In this document: piece by piece, positions 11,202 to 21,309 of the stretch | How positions within the stretch are numbered: the stretch's first letter is position 1 | Layout of the letters: every line of letters begins with the position of its first letter | Assembly (NCBI GenBank): GCA_015345905.1 | Contig: JADDTR010000009.1 | Span: forward strand, 682,001 to 746,000 | Length of the DNA stretch: 64,000 nucleotides | From: Aotearoamyces nothofagi | Taxonomy: Eukaryota; Ascomycota; Leotiomycetes; Leotiales; Tympanidaceae | Reading direction: 5' to 3' | Made by a program: the position numbers and the translations under genes | Notes under the pieces: generated by a model | Databases searched by the model: none | The model's input: the letters and a program-made list of their open reading frames with translations, nothing else | Told to the model about the DNA's origin: nothing

Positions 11202-13113
11202 CTATTCCGAACGACCAGTACCACTATCCTCCATATGTTCAATATGAACCGGATAACCCTTAATACTTAAATCAGACTTATCCCTCGCAGTAACCCGTCT
11301 CTGTTCCGCTTCCATCGCCTCCTCGGGACGCGCCGTCGATCTCGCAATCTTGTCACTGAAAGGTATGATCGTCTTGTGGCCCGAATCAACGTCAAAGTAT
11401 TCGTCAAGATCCTCTAATGTCCGGTTGGCCGTCTCTGGGTACAGGAACCAGACGATTGGCACGAAGAGGAGGTTAAATGCTGCAAAGACTAGTGGATGTC
11501 AGTTGTGGAGAGGTAGAGTTGGAGGAACAAGACTCACTAATGTAGAAACGATAGCCAATGTTCTTGATGCCAGTTGGTGTGAATTGGGTGCAGACGAAAC
11601 CGAAGAGCTGCAGGCTGTCAGGACTTTCCTAGCATCTTCTAGAGTAAGCACTTCAACTTACCCAGTTTGTTGCAGTTGCAGCAGATGCACCTCTCGTCCT
11701 CATTGCAAGAGAGTTGACTTCGGCTTGATATACCCACGGCACCATTCCCCATGTACATCCGAAGGCGGCATAGTAGAAGAAGAGAAAGGTAATAGCTACC
11801 GCACCCCACTAATAACAGTCAGTAAAATATCCAAGAATAGAGTCGTGCTTTATCACTCCATACCTCGCTAGGTGCTCTCGTCAATAGTGCGACGGCAATA
11901 GCAACCATCACGTATGCCAAACATTGTAGTCCCAGTCCAGTCAGCATAAGTGATCTACGACCGAAATTCTCAATCATCCAAAAGCAGAGTCCGGACGATA
12001 TCATATAAGAAGTTGCATTGCAGCCGGTCAGGATCCTAGCCAAGAGCTCGGTAAGGCCCAGGTTCTCGGTGAGAATAATGGGGAAATAATAGTTTAGAGC
12101 GTTGATGCCGCCGAATTGTTGCATGAATTGGCCACCACAGCCAAGTAACAGTCGCTTGAGGTGTCTCGAGCGGTCTCGGCATAGAATGACTTCCTTAAAT
12201 GTGATGGCAGATTTACGTTCGATGTTGTAAGATTCCTGGATTGATCTCAGCTCGAGCAACACGGCCGGGTCGTCGGATGCTAGGTCTTCTCCCAGATAGC
12301 GACGCAGGGCTTCTTGGGCTTCCTCGACTTTGTCATGCATGATGAGCCAGCGAGGAGATTCGGGGACGAATTGCAGCAAAAATAGCAATGCTGCTGCAGG
12401 AACCAGCTGCACGGAATGTTAGCTGGCAGATGGCTTGGCAAGCGGTGAAATGATTACCTGGAGAGCAAGAGGAAGTCTCCATTGGATTCCGTTCTTTGCG
12501 AATGAACAGCCTAGGGTGAGCCAGCTAGCAAGACAGTAGAAGACGACGTTGTGAAGGACAACTATCACAGACAGCTTTCCTCTTCGTGGTCCTCTACACG
12601 ACTCTGCTTGGAAAACACCGCATGTAGAACTCGTCATTCCTATCATCGCCGTGGTCAGGAATCTGTGGTGTCGCACATGCAGGGATTCTCACCGTTTCCA
12701 AACCCATTTATCACTCGACCAACAATAAACTGAGGGAATGTCGTTGCGGAGAACTGCAGTATAGCGCCAATTGCAGAAATAATTGCTCCCGTTCTCAAGG
12801 TATTCTTACGGCCCAGGCGGTCGCCGAAGATAGCCGCCAGCAGACAGCCACCAAGATTTCCAAGCTTGTCCTGTGGTCAGCGGGATCTCTTGTACTTGTA
12901 CATCTCATCGGAGAAGCTCACAGAGAAGCAGCTCGCGGTTATGCCCTGGATATCAGAATCTTTGGTCTGCGGAAACGTGTTTATGAAATCCTGCCCGATA
13001 AGGATTCCGGATATCACCCCTTGATCGTACCCGTACCAAGCCTGTGCGGCAGCATTGGCCGCAGTGAGGATAATCTCAAGCGAGGGCCCGCTGAACCTGT
13101 CTGCGAGGCCCAT
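11202..13113 (-). CDS. MFS sugar porter
   Basis: This plasma-membrane sugar/proton symporter has 529 residues and probably 12 membrane helices. Exons are 13113-12922, 12870-12693, 12639-12458, 12406-11864, 11808-11662, 11607-11538 and 11479-11202, all in phase. Family signatures are YGYDQGVISGIL in helix 1, GDRLGRKNTL after helix 2, PESPRWL in the central loop, QQFGGINALNYY in helix 7, ENFGRRSL after helix 8, and PETANRTLEDLDEYF at the C-terminus. The substrate (hexose, disaccharide or polyol) cannot be read from the sequence. Two copies of the shared 12-bp word lie 341 and 476 bp upstream of the ATG, in the region shared with the divergent regulator. Confidence 0.92.
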
Positions 13114-13453
13114 AACGGCAGGCGGGAATAAGAATAGAGAATATGCAGATATTGTGTGGCCTCGGTGTATGTTTATGGGAAGAGCAACTTAGAAGACGAA
13201 AAGTCAGAAGGAGAGAAGCCGCTGATATCGGCATTATATATACCTTGGGGACTTGGACTGTAGGAGATATGAAGTACGGGGTATGGGGTATTCTCCACAC
13301 CCCGCAATGGTAAGGTTTATAATCTTGCAGCAACCTGACAGGGCGTGGTGCGCTATACAAGCATATGAAAGGATGGATTAGGTCGTGATTTAGCTTCATG
13401 TTGCATTTAGAATTCTGTTAACTGGATGAGAATGCGGAACTTGGCTCGCTGCT

Positions 13454-13465
13454 GACATGGCCCGT
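13454..13465 (+). promoter_or_regulatory. Shared 12-bp word, copy 2
   Basis: This is an exact GACATGGCCCGT, 341 bp upstream of the sugar porter ATG. Confidence 0.5.
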
Positions 13466-13588
13466 AAAAGGAGGTTGGCTGTGCGGGCTGTTACGTCCCA
13501 GAGTCACCTTGGAATAGTGGTATAGAGGGGGGAAAGGGCTAGCTGAGTCGGTGGGCGACTATCAAGGCGTCGCCGACAACACGGAATC

Positions 13589-13600
13589 GACATGGCCCGT
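13589..13600 (+). promoter_or_regulatory. Shared 12-bp word, copy 3
   Basis: This is an exact GACATGGCCCGT, 476 bp upstream of the sugar porter ATG. It overlaps the first unit of a 16-bp tandem duplication. Confidence 0.5.
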
Positions 13601-13623
13601 ATCCACGATGGTCCGTATCCACG
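13592..13623 (+). repeat. 16-bp tandem duplication
   Basis: ATGGCCCGTATCCACG is followed directly by ATGGTCCGTATCCACG, with one mismatch. The duplication extends part of the shared 12-bp word. Confidence 0.8.
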
Positions 13624-13800
13624 GCGGCTTAATAGCTGGATATCACTGTTAGAGGCGCCGATGTCTGTCTGGGTGTCGACAGATGACGTCAACTGGCGGC
13701 TTGGGACGAGCGGACCTCGAAAGCGATGTTCGACTGTCCGGCGGCACCAGAGCGTAGTTCTACCAAGACCGACAGGAGTCATTATATCCCTATTTACCTG

Positions 13801-13836
13801 ATATACCTGATATACTTCATATACTTCATATACTTC
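13801..13836 (+). repeat. 9-bp tandem repeat, four copies
   Basis: The units are ATATACCTG followed by three ATATACTTC. The array is AT-rich and lies upstream of the regulator gene. Confidence 0.8.
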
Positions 13837-14283
13837 GGTATCATTGAGTCGCGCCTGGAGTCAATGGGTGCCACCGACGGGGATGTGCTGGAGTATGCGA
13901 ACTCCAGGAAACTGTCTCCCGCCCCGACAATCGTATCCCCGCCACCCCGCACTCCATTGACCCGGATCTGCGCCGACGACATACTCGACTCCATACTCGA
14001 GCACATACCCCAGATACGCTCCCCGCCTTTTGCGCCGCCGGGCCCTGATGGTCCCAAGTCGCTGCTAGCAAGACCACAAGTCATGTCGTATCTGCACTGT
14101 CAGCATGTATTCGTATATCCCATAATCATATCGACAATATTAGAATCGAACCGAGGGCTCTGCTCATTAAACCAGATATGGACCGAAGTAAAGTCGTGTA
14201 AGTCTGTCCTGATTCTCGCCGTCGTTGCATTTAGTTGATACTCTGGGTGGGGTGAGCTCTTCGATTGCATGTCCCAGACGCTG

Positions 14284-14295
14284 ACGGGCCATGTC
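14284..14295 (-). promoter_or_regulatory. Shared 12-bp word, copy 4, over the regulator start codon
   Basis: ACGGGCCATGTC on the plus strand is the exact reverse complement of GACATGGCCCGT. The ATG inside it (14291-14293) is the start codon of the Zn2Cys6 gene. A factor bound here would sit on its own gene's start or early transcript region, suggesting autoregulation (inferred). Confidence 0.45.
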
Positions 14296-16376
14296 AAGCT
14301 GTTCCCTTTGCCGGCAGAGAAAGGTGAAATGTGATCGTCAAAAGCCCAGTTGTGGATTCTGCATAGAGATCGGTCGCATTTGCCAATACGTATCTTCTGA
14401 AAAGAAAAGGGGCCTGCGCGCTGGCTATGTCTCGGCATTGGAACGCCGTCTAGGTATGAGCATCAACCCGCCTGCCAGCTCCGATGCATCTTTCAACTTA
14501 CTCGGAATAGACAAGCTGGAACAGGAGGTTGTTGCCCTGAAATCCCAGCGGCATCGTATGTATCTAGACCTTCGGCGATGATGCTGCTGGTACTGACTCC
14601 TAGTAGAGCCTGAATATGTAGATGTCAATTTGCCAGTACCACCGACGCCGTCGGACCATGACGGGACGTTTGAAACTGCTTCGCCATCATCACAGCATAG
14701 TCGGATGGCCGCTACTTCTGATCACGGAGCACTATCTCAACAAACATTGAGCGACCTCTGTGATACGTGGTTTGAACGATACCATCCTTGGTTTCCTATC
14801 TTACACAAGATCTCTTTGCTCCAAGAGGTCAAGAACAATACAGCGCCGTTAATCGATTCACCCCTCAGTATCGTTCTAAAAGCTATTATAGCTATAACTA
14901 TTCCTCATTGGTGCCTCTCAAACCCGCTGAGTCGAGAGCAACGTCTCGAGCTCTCAAAGCAGTTTAGAAATGAAGTTATTATGCAAGCCATTGGTAACTT
15001 GTCCCTTCAGTCGTTACAGGCGATTCTCATCATCACCAACATCGAATACGGAGCTGGAAAGCTCTCGGAGTTCTTCAATCTTCTTGCGTTATGCAAAAGG
15101 TCAGCATCCTGTTTGAAATACTCGCATGACTTCTATACTCAAGTGATGGCCTAGGATGGGCATCCAGCTCGGGTTACGAGATCTCGTGATCAACAATTGC
15201 GACAACTTTAATAGACTCTCGACTCTACCACCTCGAATGCTCTCACTTCCAACTACTCTAATCGAACAAGAAGAGCGCATCCGAGCATACTGGATGACCG
15301 AAGTCCTCGACAGCATGTCTTCTCTAGGTGCCGGTTGGAATCTCGGTCTCTCCCGACCAGCTGACGAAGCATGGTTCCCGTGCAACGAAACCATATGGGC
15401 CTTCCCCGAGAACGCAAAGGCCTTTTCCTCCTTCGGCGACTCGGAGGTCTCGTCAGCCTTCTCATTATATTTGACTCTTGTCACGCGCCAACTGTATCAA
15501 GTTCACCTATTCCTGCAACAGCCATTCGATATGACGTCTGCTGTAGACAGACTCCGATGGCAGGAGCAATGCACCACTGTTGATGAGTCGTTGAGGCACT
15601 GGCGGAGCTCGGCGGCCACGATGCACATATTAAGTCAGACGAATATGGCATCTGATTCGACTTTGGTGATGATTAATGTGACTTTTGACACGTAAGGCTC
15701 CTTCTCTGCGTATGGTAATTAGACAAGAGTTTTGATTAGAGAGGCAGTGCAATTGTTGCTCTATACCAGAGACTAGCGTTGCCGCCTGGAGGTCTCGGAG
15801 AGGTTCACGGTCCTTGGTATCATGCCATACAACGATGCTTGAGCGCTTGCGACGATATGAGCACCGTAGTGAGAGCGAGCAGTGATGCCGAGCTTGAGAA
15901 TATCAGTCCCTATATGATCTTCTGCATATTCATAGCCGCAAGATTCTATCTCGGTAGCGTGCTCCGTCGAGTTGTACAGTTATAAATCACTAATATGTGC
16001 ATAGTTCATGCGAAGATCCTGTCCGTCGAGGTCCCTCGAAACCTCGACTTGCTTGTTTATGGGCTGAAGACGTGTGGTCAGAGATGGTCCTTTGCTCGTA
16101 AGTCTATCAGCACTAGCATGCAATCGACAAATTGTTGACACCACCACCGGCCGTCTTGAAAGGGTCTTGTGCACTGCTATGGCAGAGAAAAGGGTACCGA
16201 TAGCGCTATCATCACTACCGCCACAGTTCTACGATTTGCAATACTCGTCGCTGGATATCGATGACGCTCTTCGCTTATGGACCGATCGTCTGGATCCCGA
16301 CTATCATATCCCAAGTTTCAGTCCCGTTGGAAGCTCGCCGCAGGATAGAGAAGGACCGGATGTTGCTAGCTGTTAG
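14291..16376 (+). CDS. Zn2Cys6 transcription factor
   Basis: This predicted nuclear regulator starts directly with the cluster: MSSCSLCRQRKVKCDRQKPS, then CGFC and CQYV, followed by the linker KRGLRAGYVSALERRL. Exons that fit in phase are 14291-14555, 14604-15099, 15155-15691, 15740-15953 and 16001-16097. The middle exons form the fungal-specific domain (SLSDLCDTWFERYHPWFPIL-like opening; AYWMTEVLDSMSS; AWFPCNE), with a VPRNLDLLVYGLKTCGQRWS segment near the end. The last join is unresolved: the final open frame (to 16376) can be reached in phase only through an implausible 19-base intron from 16098, so either a less obvious intron or a frame error lies near 16098-16163. It diverges from the sugar porter and is the likely local regulator of that gene and of the flavin monooxygenase. 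Confidence 0.82.
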
Positions 16377-17430
16377 ATGCCGGCTTTGATTAGACTCCGT
16401 GGTTCAAAAGGGGGGAGAATTGGGGCTCGCAATGCGATAGCGGCTTTCTACGACGAGGGTCTGTAGCCCAATGCCGTCTGCTAATGTTATTCATGAAATC
16501 ATTACTCACTCTAGATACAGAGCCGGTATACAGACCTCCTACTAAGCCTGAAACCAGCCGAGAGAGATATATGTGTCTCTATCTTATAGGCTTCTTCTCG
16601 TCACGCTATATTGAATATAATGGTATAGAGAGCGTTGATGAGATGTTGGAGCTGTATATAATGAAAGACAAAAACATAATAGTGTTAATATATTTGTATT
16701 TTTTAATTTTGTAATGTATGTAACCAATCTCTTTATACCTCATTTAACTCTATCAAAAGAAAATTCTAAAACAAAATCAGTTTTTGATTAATAATTCTTA
16801 TTTTATCTATTGCTACGTCAGACTCTATAATCTAGTTTACAGCAATAGATACAGAAATAATCAAATCTTGCTTAACAGTCCCAGTCGTGCAAGATGTTTG
16901 TAAGAATACTCTATTCCCCTTGTCGACAACTCTACAATCGTCTTCTACCGCTAACGATTCTACCAGGGCCTCTCTGATTACCATAATTCTCTCCCTCTAA
17001 ATAGCTACCTTGCAGAGGAACTGAATCTCGGTACGCAAAGAGCCGTCATTGCCAGTGTAAGCGTAGTAGTGCATGCACATGCTCTTCTACGGAACTCTTG
17101 TTCTCGCATTATATGACTACTGTAAATGCATACTGGCCACAACAGCGGAGCTGGAGCACTGGCCTGTGACAAATATTGCACGATTGGAGGTCTTGGAGAT
17201 TATATAGGGGCTAAATGCTACATGAGCAGGAGGCGCCCAAGGATGTGCGTTCTGCTGTTGAGCAATTTAACCTTGGAAGTACGAGGGATCTTCTGACTTG
17301 AGAGGAAATCTTCATACATAGAAGGAGTCGTATAGATAGACTCTTTGCCTGGACCCTCTTCTGTTGCTTCGATGTAATCTACTATTTCTATTCAGAGCGT
17401 GTACACTTCGACAAGTGCAAGGGGGATATC
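16377..17430. other. AT-rich stretch without a recognised gene
   Basis: From 16480 to 16860 the sequence is clearly richer in A and T than its surroundings, with runs such as TTTTTTAATTTTG. One 76-codon frame (16484-16714) has no family features. The stretch could be a mutated, transposon-derived or simply relaxed region; I see no terminal repeats that would decide it. Confidence 0.4.
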
Positions 17431-17883
17431 TCAGAGAATAGTACAGGTCTTTGGAACTAGTATATGAATGTATCTGTTTGAGGTTTGTGCTTTGAGCCCA
17501 CCCACTTGATACATATAATGATTATCAGCATCGGGCACCAATGATAAATGACCACCGACAGAAGTCCGGAAGCCTGAAAGCCGCAAAGTCCCCATCTCTA
17601 CTCCCGTAAGGCTGAATCGTGGAATGAAGATGTAGGGGTGTGTGAGGCGGGCGTATTGTCCTGTTGATGATACGAAAGCTGCATGCAAGAGAGCAGATCC
17701 GAATGCAATAGGGCTGTTCTGAGGCTCTTTATAGGTGAGTAATATCGTTCTTCGCTGGTTATTACTATGTAGAGTCGTGACGTGGCGTGCGAGGCTGGTA
17801 TAGCACCATGGAATACTCGTCACATGTAAGATCTGTACAGCACCATGAAGGCCAACTAACCAGCCAACCCCCTCTATCTTCAC
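17431..17883 (-). CDS. Hypothetical protein, 150 residues
   Basis: This is a single uninterrupted frame with protein-like composition and periodic hydrophobic strands (for example TILLTYKEP, YIFIPRFSLTGVEMG, HLSLVPDADNHYMYQ). I see no signal peptide, membrane segment or named domain. The ATG at 17883 lies 260 bp from, and diverges from, the GTPase gene start. It reads more like a real gene than the shadow frames around it, but I do not recognise the family and it may lack introns it should have. Confidence 0.4.
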   Translation of the reverse strand: MKIEGVGWLVGLHGAVQILHVTSIPWCYTSLARHVTTLHSNNQRRTILLTYKEPQNSPIAFGSALLHAAFVSSTGQYARLTHPYIFIPRFSLTGVEMGTLRLSGFRTSVGGHLSLVPDADNHYMYQVGGLKAQTSNRYIHILVPKTCTIL

Positions 17884-18143
17884 GTTTGGCAGCGTCTGAG
17901 AAGGGGAAGATTATATTGCATTGTTAGGCTCTCGCTGGAATTGCACTCGGCAAAGGATAGATAACGGCCCAGAGGGCATGATACATGCTACGTGGCGGCT
18001 GAGGGCTTCATTATATAGCAGTCATCTCAACCATGCTTTCGAATTATAAATATCGTCGCGCTTTCATCATTTACTATAGTTCCCTCCTGAACGCATACTA
18101 CTCTTCATCTTTTTTGTCCACGTCTGTTGAGCCAGGCGCAGAA

Positions 18144-19135
18144 ATGATGACTCCATCAGATAATGAAGTGATTATCGCAGTCCTTGGTGTTACCGGTGCT
18201 GGGAAGACAACATTTATATCAAAGGCCACGGGGCGCACAGATCTTAAAATCGGCCACGGTCTCACATCTTGTAACCGTGGCCCTAGTCTTGTCGAGTGCG
18301 ATCAGGATTGCTGATTCGCTTTCTAGGCACTCAGGAAATTGCGATAGCTCGCGTTGCCTTGGACGGAAAAAACGTCGTCCTGATTGACACCCCGGGGTTC
18401 GATGACACCCATAAGAGCGATGCCGATATTCTGGAGCTCATCGCAAAGTTCCTCGCCAAGACATACGCGGAAGACATATTGCTTTCCGGAATCATCCTTC
18501 TGCAACCGATCAACGATAACAGAGTCAAGGGCACCGAAGTAAAGAGGACGCGGCTGTTCGAGAAGGTGTGCGGGCCTGATGCGTGCAAGAAGGTCATCAT
18601 CGCGACGACGATGTGGGACGATCTCCGGTACGAAGCGGACGGCGAGCAGCGGATGAGGGAGCGCGCGGCCTCCAATGATTTCTGGGGCAAAATGGTACTG
18701 GACGGCGCGGAGATCGTCGGACACAAGCAGAACACCGCTGCTTCTGCGCGGGCCATCATCTCCAAGCTCTTGAAGAACTCGGGAACGGTGGTCTTGCAGA
18801 TGCAGAGAGAGCTTGCGCAGAACGACGGCCAGGTCGCCGCGACCTCGGCTGGTCGCCAGTTGATCCATGATCTGGACGAGAAGAGCAGGAAGCTTCGCGA
18901 TGAGCTCGACGAGGCTCGGAGAGAGCTGTCCAGCAGCAGCCAGGAGCTTCGAGAGCTACAAGAGAAGATCGAGATTGCAGAAGAGGAGACTAGGGGCTTG
19001 AGAAGATCAAGAGTAAGTGGATATCTTTTACATCCGTTTAGTTTTAGCTGAGTATCAAAGGTCCCGATCACCGCTGCCGGACTAGGGACCTTGGCTCTTA
19101 TATTGATTCCAGCATTAGCGTGTACAATATCGTAA
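18144..19135 (+). CDS. AIG1/GIMAP-like GTPase with C-terminal membrane anchor
   Basis: The product has about 295 residues from exons 18144-18270, 18327-19012 and 19061-19135. It is a septin/AIG1-class G domain: P-loop GVTGAGKTTF, DTPGF for the G3 switch, and TTMWDD in the place of the G4 base-recognition motif. A highly charged coiled coil (about residues 205-265, LDEKSRKLRDELDEARREL onward) follows. The short last exon encodes a single hydrophobic helix (ITAAGLGTLALILIPALAC) ending three residues before the stop, so the protein is probably tail-anchored with the GTPase domain in the cytosol. The start chosen is the first ATG close to the G domain; an in-frame ATG at 18033 would add 37 residues. 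The function of fungal members is unknown to me; vesicle or organelle membrane work and a defence-like role are both possible. Confidence 0.8.
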
Positions 19136-19394
19136 GTATATATGCTAAACTTGTTTTAGATATGCGTGATCTTATAAGGTTGAACCTTTCATATATAGTT
19201 ACAATAGTCACTTCGTCATATAATGAATATTCTTCTATTTGAAGGATTTAGAGAGCATCTAAAACATGTGAAATACGCGTGTTAACGGCGAAGATGGCTA
19301 GTATCTGGAAATTAAAGTGCAGCATCTGCTATATATACTCCCATCAAACACCTACGCTCCCTTTTCGACTTCGAGTCAATCAGAATATGAAATT

Positions 19395-20968
19395 CTAGGT
19401 ATACCAAGACGGTACGGGTGGCTCTCTCAGCAGACTCCACGTACCAACCTCACGGAACTTATAGGCCGGCGGGTCATGAAGGCTGTGGACTATGCATGAA
19501 TCAGTAAATACAAACTGCATTAGATATTCTGGAGTGTACTGACCTCTCGTATTCCTCCAAAACCTGTCGAATCCGAACTTGCTCAAGCTACCTCTAGCTC
19601 CTACAAGTTCGAAGATTTTGTTTGAAACCTCTAGAGCGACCTCGATGGCGTTTACCTTGGATGCGGCGACCTCTGGAGGATGTGTGTCAATATTGGTAAT
19701 TACAGGGATGATACTTGGATTGGAATACATACGGACGGCAATCTCTCCTCTTGCTTGTTCTGTGAATGTACCACGTGGCGCATGGATAAGTTTCGAGATG
19801 CGTTCTCCGGTGCGGTCAATAAGTGCCTCTGCGGCCCATAATTTAGTTTGGAGTCTGCCATAACCTTCAAGGATGTACTGTATTGTTGTCAGCTTAGGAC
19901 CGAATTTCTCTATGCTTCAGCATTACATGCCCATTCTTCAGTGGCTTTAGCCTTATTGTCACCACCGTAAGGCCAGGCACGGGTGATTGTTCTGGTATAT
20001 TCCTGAGCCGCTTCCAAAGCACCAAGTCCAACTCCTAAATGCACCGCTGCAAATTGTAGCTGGACCGGAGGTAGAATAAAATCATGGTAAGCGTCTCTTG
20101 GAGTCAGCTTCTTGTCTACAAAACCAGCAATATCTTCCCATGGCACGCGGACGTCTTTAATCACGCAGCCTCCTGATTCCTGCTAAGGTTAGAAGAAGTG
20201 ATGTTTCAATGGTATAAAAGATTCACGAACCGTAAGTCTTTGACCAATGACATCCCAGTCACCCTTGAAAGTGATCCCTGGCTGGTGGGTGCGTACATAG
20301 GCAAACGCATGAAGTCCACTTTCTGGGATAACACCTTCTAAGACTGTTACATCGCTTATTACACCGCCTTGTAAAGGTGAGTTATTGTTCGGCAGCCATT
20401 AGGACTCGGGCACTTACCAGTAGAAAAGAATTTGTCTCCGTTGAAGACGACATCATCTCCATCGTCAGCAGCGATCATATCTGCATTTCGCGGGTTCACA
20501 GCTCCTCCGAGGTAGTAGTTTCCCTCACTAAACTCTCGCAGCCATCGTTCGGCCTGCTTGGGTGTACCAAGGATTTGACTGCTCCAGAACCTTCGGAAGT
20601 TAGAACAGCCCATTGCCAAGTACGAACTACATCTATGATACTCACCAGGAGTAATGATTTCCAAGAAGGTGCCCAATGCTTCCATCCGCCTTTGCAATCT
20701 CCGTGGTCACCTTGTAGCTTATCTGCCATGTCGCGCCTCCACCACCGAATTCACGAGGTCCAAGAAGGTTAACCAAGCCGGCATCTTTCAGAAGCTGTAC
20801 TTCTGCATAAGGGGGTTTGCTCGCCGCATCTCTCTCTACAGCATCCAGCTTCAAGATCTGTGCTGCCTCTGCTGCACGGGTAACCCAGCCTTCTAGGCTT
20901 TCAGGCTTGGGACTGGACTTCCAGCGGATAGAGGCCGCTGCACGTGCCTGCTCCGCTTCAGAACTCAT
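19395..20968 (-). CDS. Acyl-CoA-dehydrogenase-fold flavoprotein, DszC-like
   Basis: The product has about 436 residues from exons 20968-20646, 20590-20418, 20367-20231, 20179-19931, 19877-19544 and 19489-19395. It has the acyl-CoA dehydrogenase layout: a helical N-domain with EFGGGGATWQ and ADGSIGHLLGNH, a central beta-domain, and a helical C-domain ending RVHSLHDPPAYKFREVG and PSWYT. That ending is typical of the DszC/sulfur-type FMNH2-dependent monooxygenases rather than fatty-acid beta-oxidation enzymes. The substrate is unknown. Two splice oddities are present: the fourth intron (19930-19878) works only as a GC-AG intron, and the third uses a GTTCGT donor. The fifth intron (54 nt) is a multiple of three and stop-free. 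It diverges from the ABC-C transporter across a region rich in TCACGTGG. Confidence 0.86.
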
Positions 20969-21073
20969 AATGACGGATGGGGGAGAATTGGGATGGGACA
21001 GCGTACGGTATTAGAGGATTAAAGGACGACAAGCACGTTCGATGTGGATGATGGTAGACGTCGGTCCACGAGC

Positions 21074-21110
21074 CTTGGCCTTGGCCTGCCACGGCCTGCC
21101 ACGGCCTGCC
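21074..21110 (+). repeat. Short tandem repeat (CCTGCCACGG type)
   Basis: GGCCTGCCAC-like 10-base units are repeated about three times, preceded by a duplicated CTTGGC. It is 100 bp upstream of the DszC-like start. Confidence 0.6.
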
Positions 21111-21275
21111 GGAGCCAGGAAGCCGGTCGGATCGGGCAGCTTGCCAGGGTTGATCCGGAATCCTGACATATCTGGTAACTGATATGCCAAGCAGGGAGTC
21201 CGTCCGGACGATTTTCAAGCCAGCCAATCAGATGTGTCGTGTCGGCTTATCTCCGAGGTCATATAGGCAAGGGTT

Positions 21276-21309
21276 CTCCACGTGACTGCCCCGGAGCGGT
21301 CACGTGGAG
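21276..21309. promoter_or_regulatory. Inverted repeat, 11-bp arms with CACGTG in each
   Basis: CTCCACGTGAC and GTCACGTGGAG are perfect inverse copies separated by 12 bases. CACGTG is the E-box bound by basic helix-loop-helix factors; TCACGTG is the Cbf1-type sulfur-gene element in yeast. Its place here is 308 bp upstream of the DszC-like ATG. Confidence 0.6.

Larger units (their letters stand above)
13114..14290. promoter_or_regulatory. Divergent promoter region, sugar porter / Zn2Cys6 regulator
   Basis: This 1.18-kb region holds two direct copies of GACATGGCCCGT (13454 and 13589), a 16-bp tandem duplication (13592-13623) and a 9-bp tandem repeat (13801-13836). A fourth, inverted copy of the 12-bp word spans the regulator's start codon at its right edge. 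The open frame at 13726-14238 is low in family features and is probably non-coding. Confidence 0.6.

Noticed and set aside
1-16376. Classical secondary-metabolite gene cluster
   Set aside because: Regulator, oxidoreductases and transporter are present, but no PKS, NRPS, terpene or other backbone enzyme is visible anywhere in the window.
16377-17430. Possible mobile element remnant
   Set aside because: AT-richness alone is not enough; I found no terminal repeats, target-site duplication or transposase-like frame, so I do not annotate an element.
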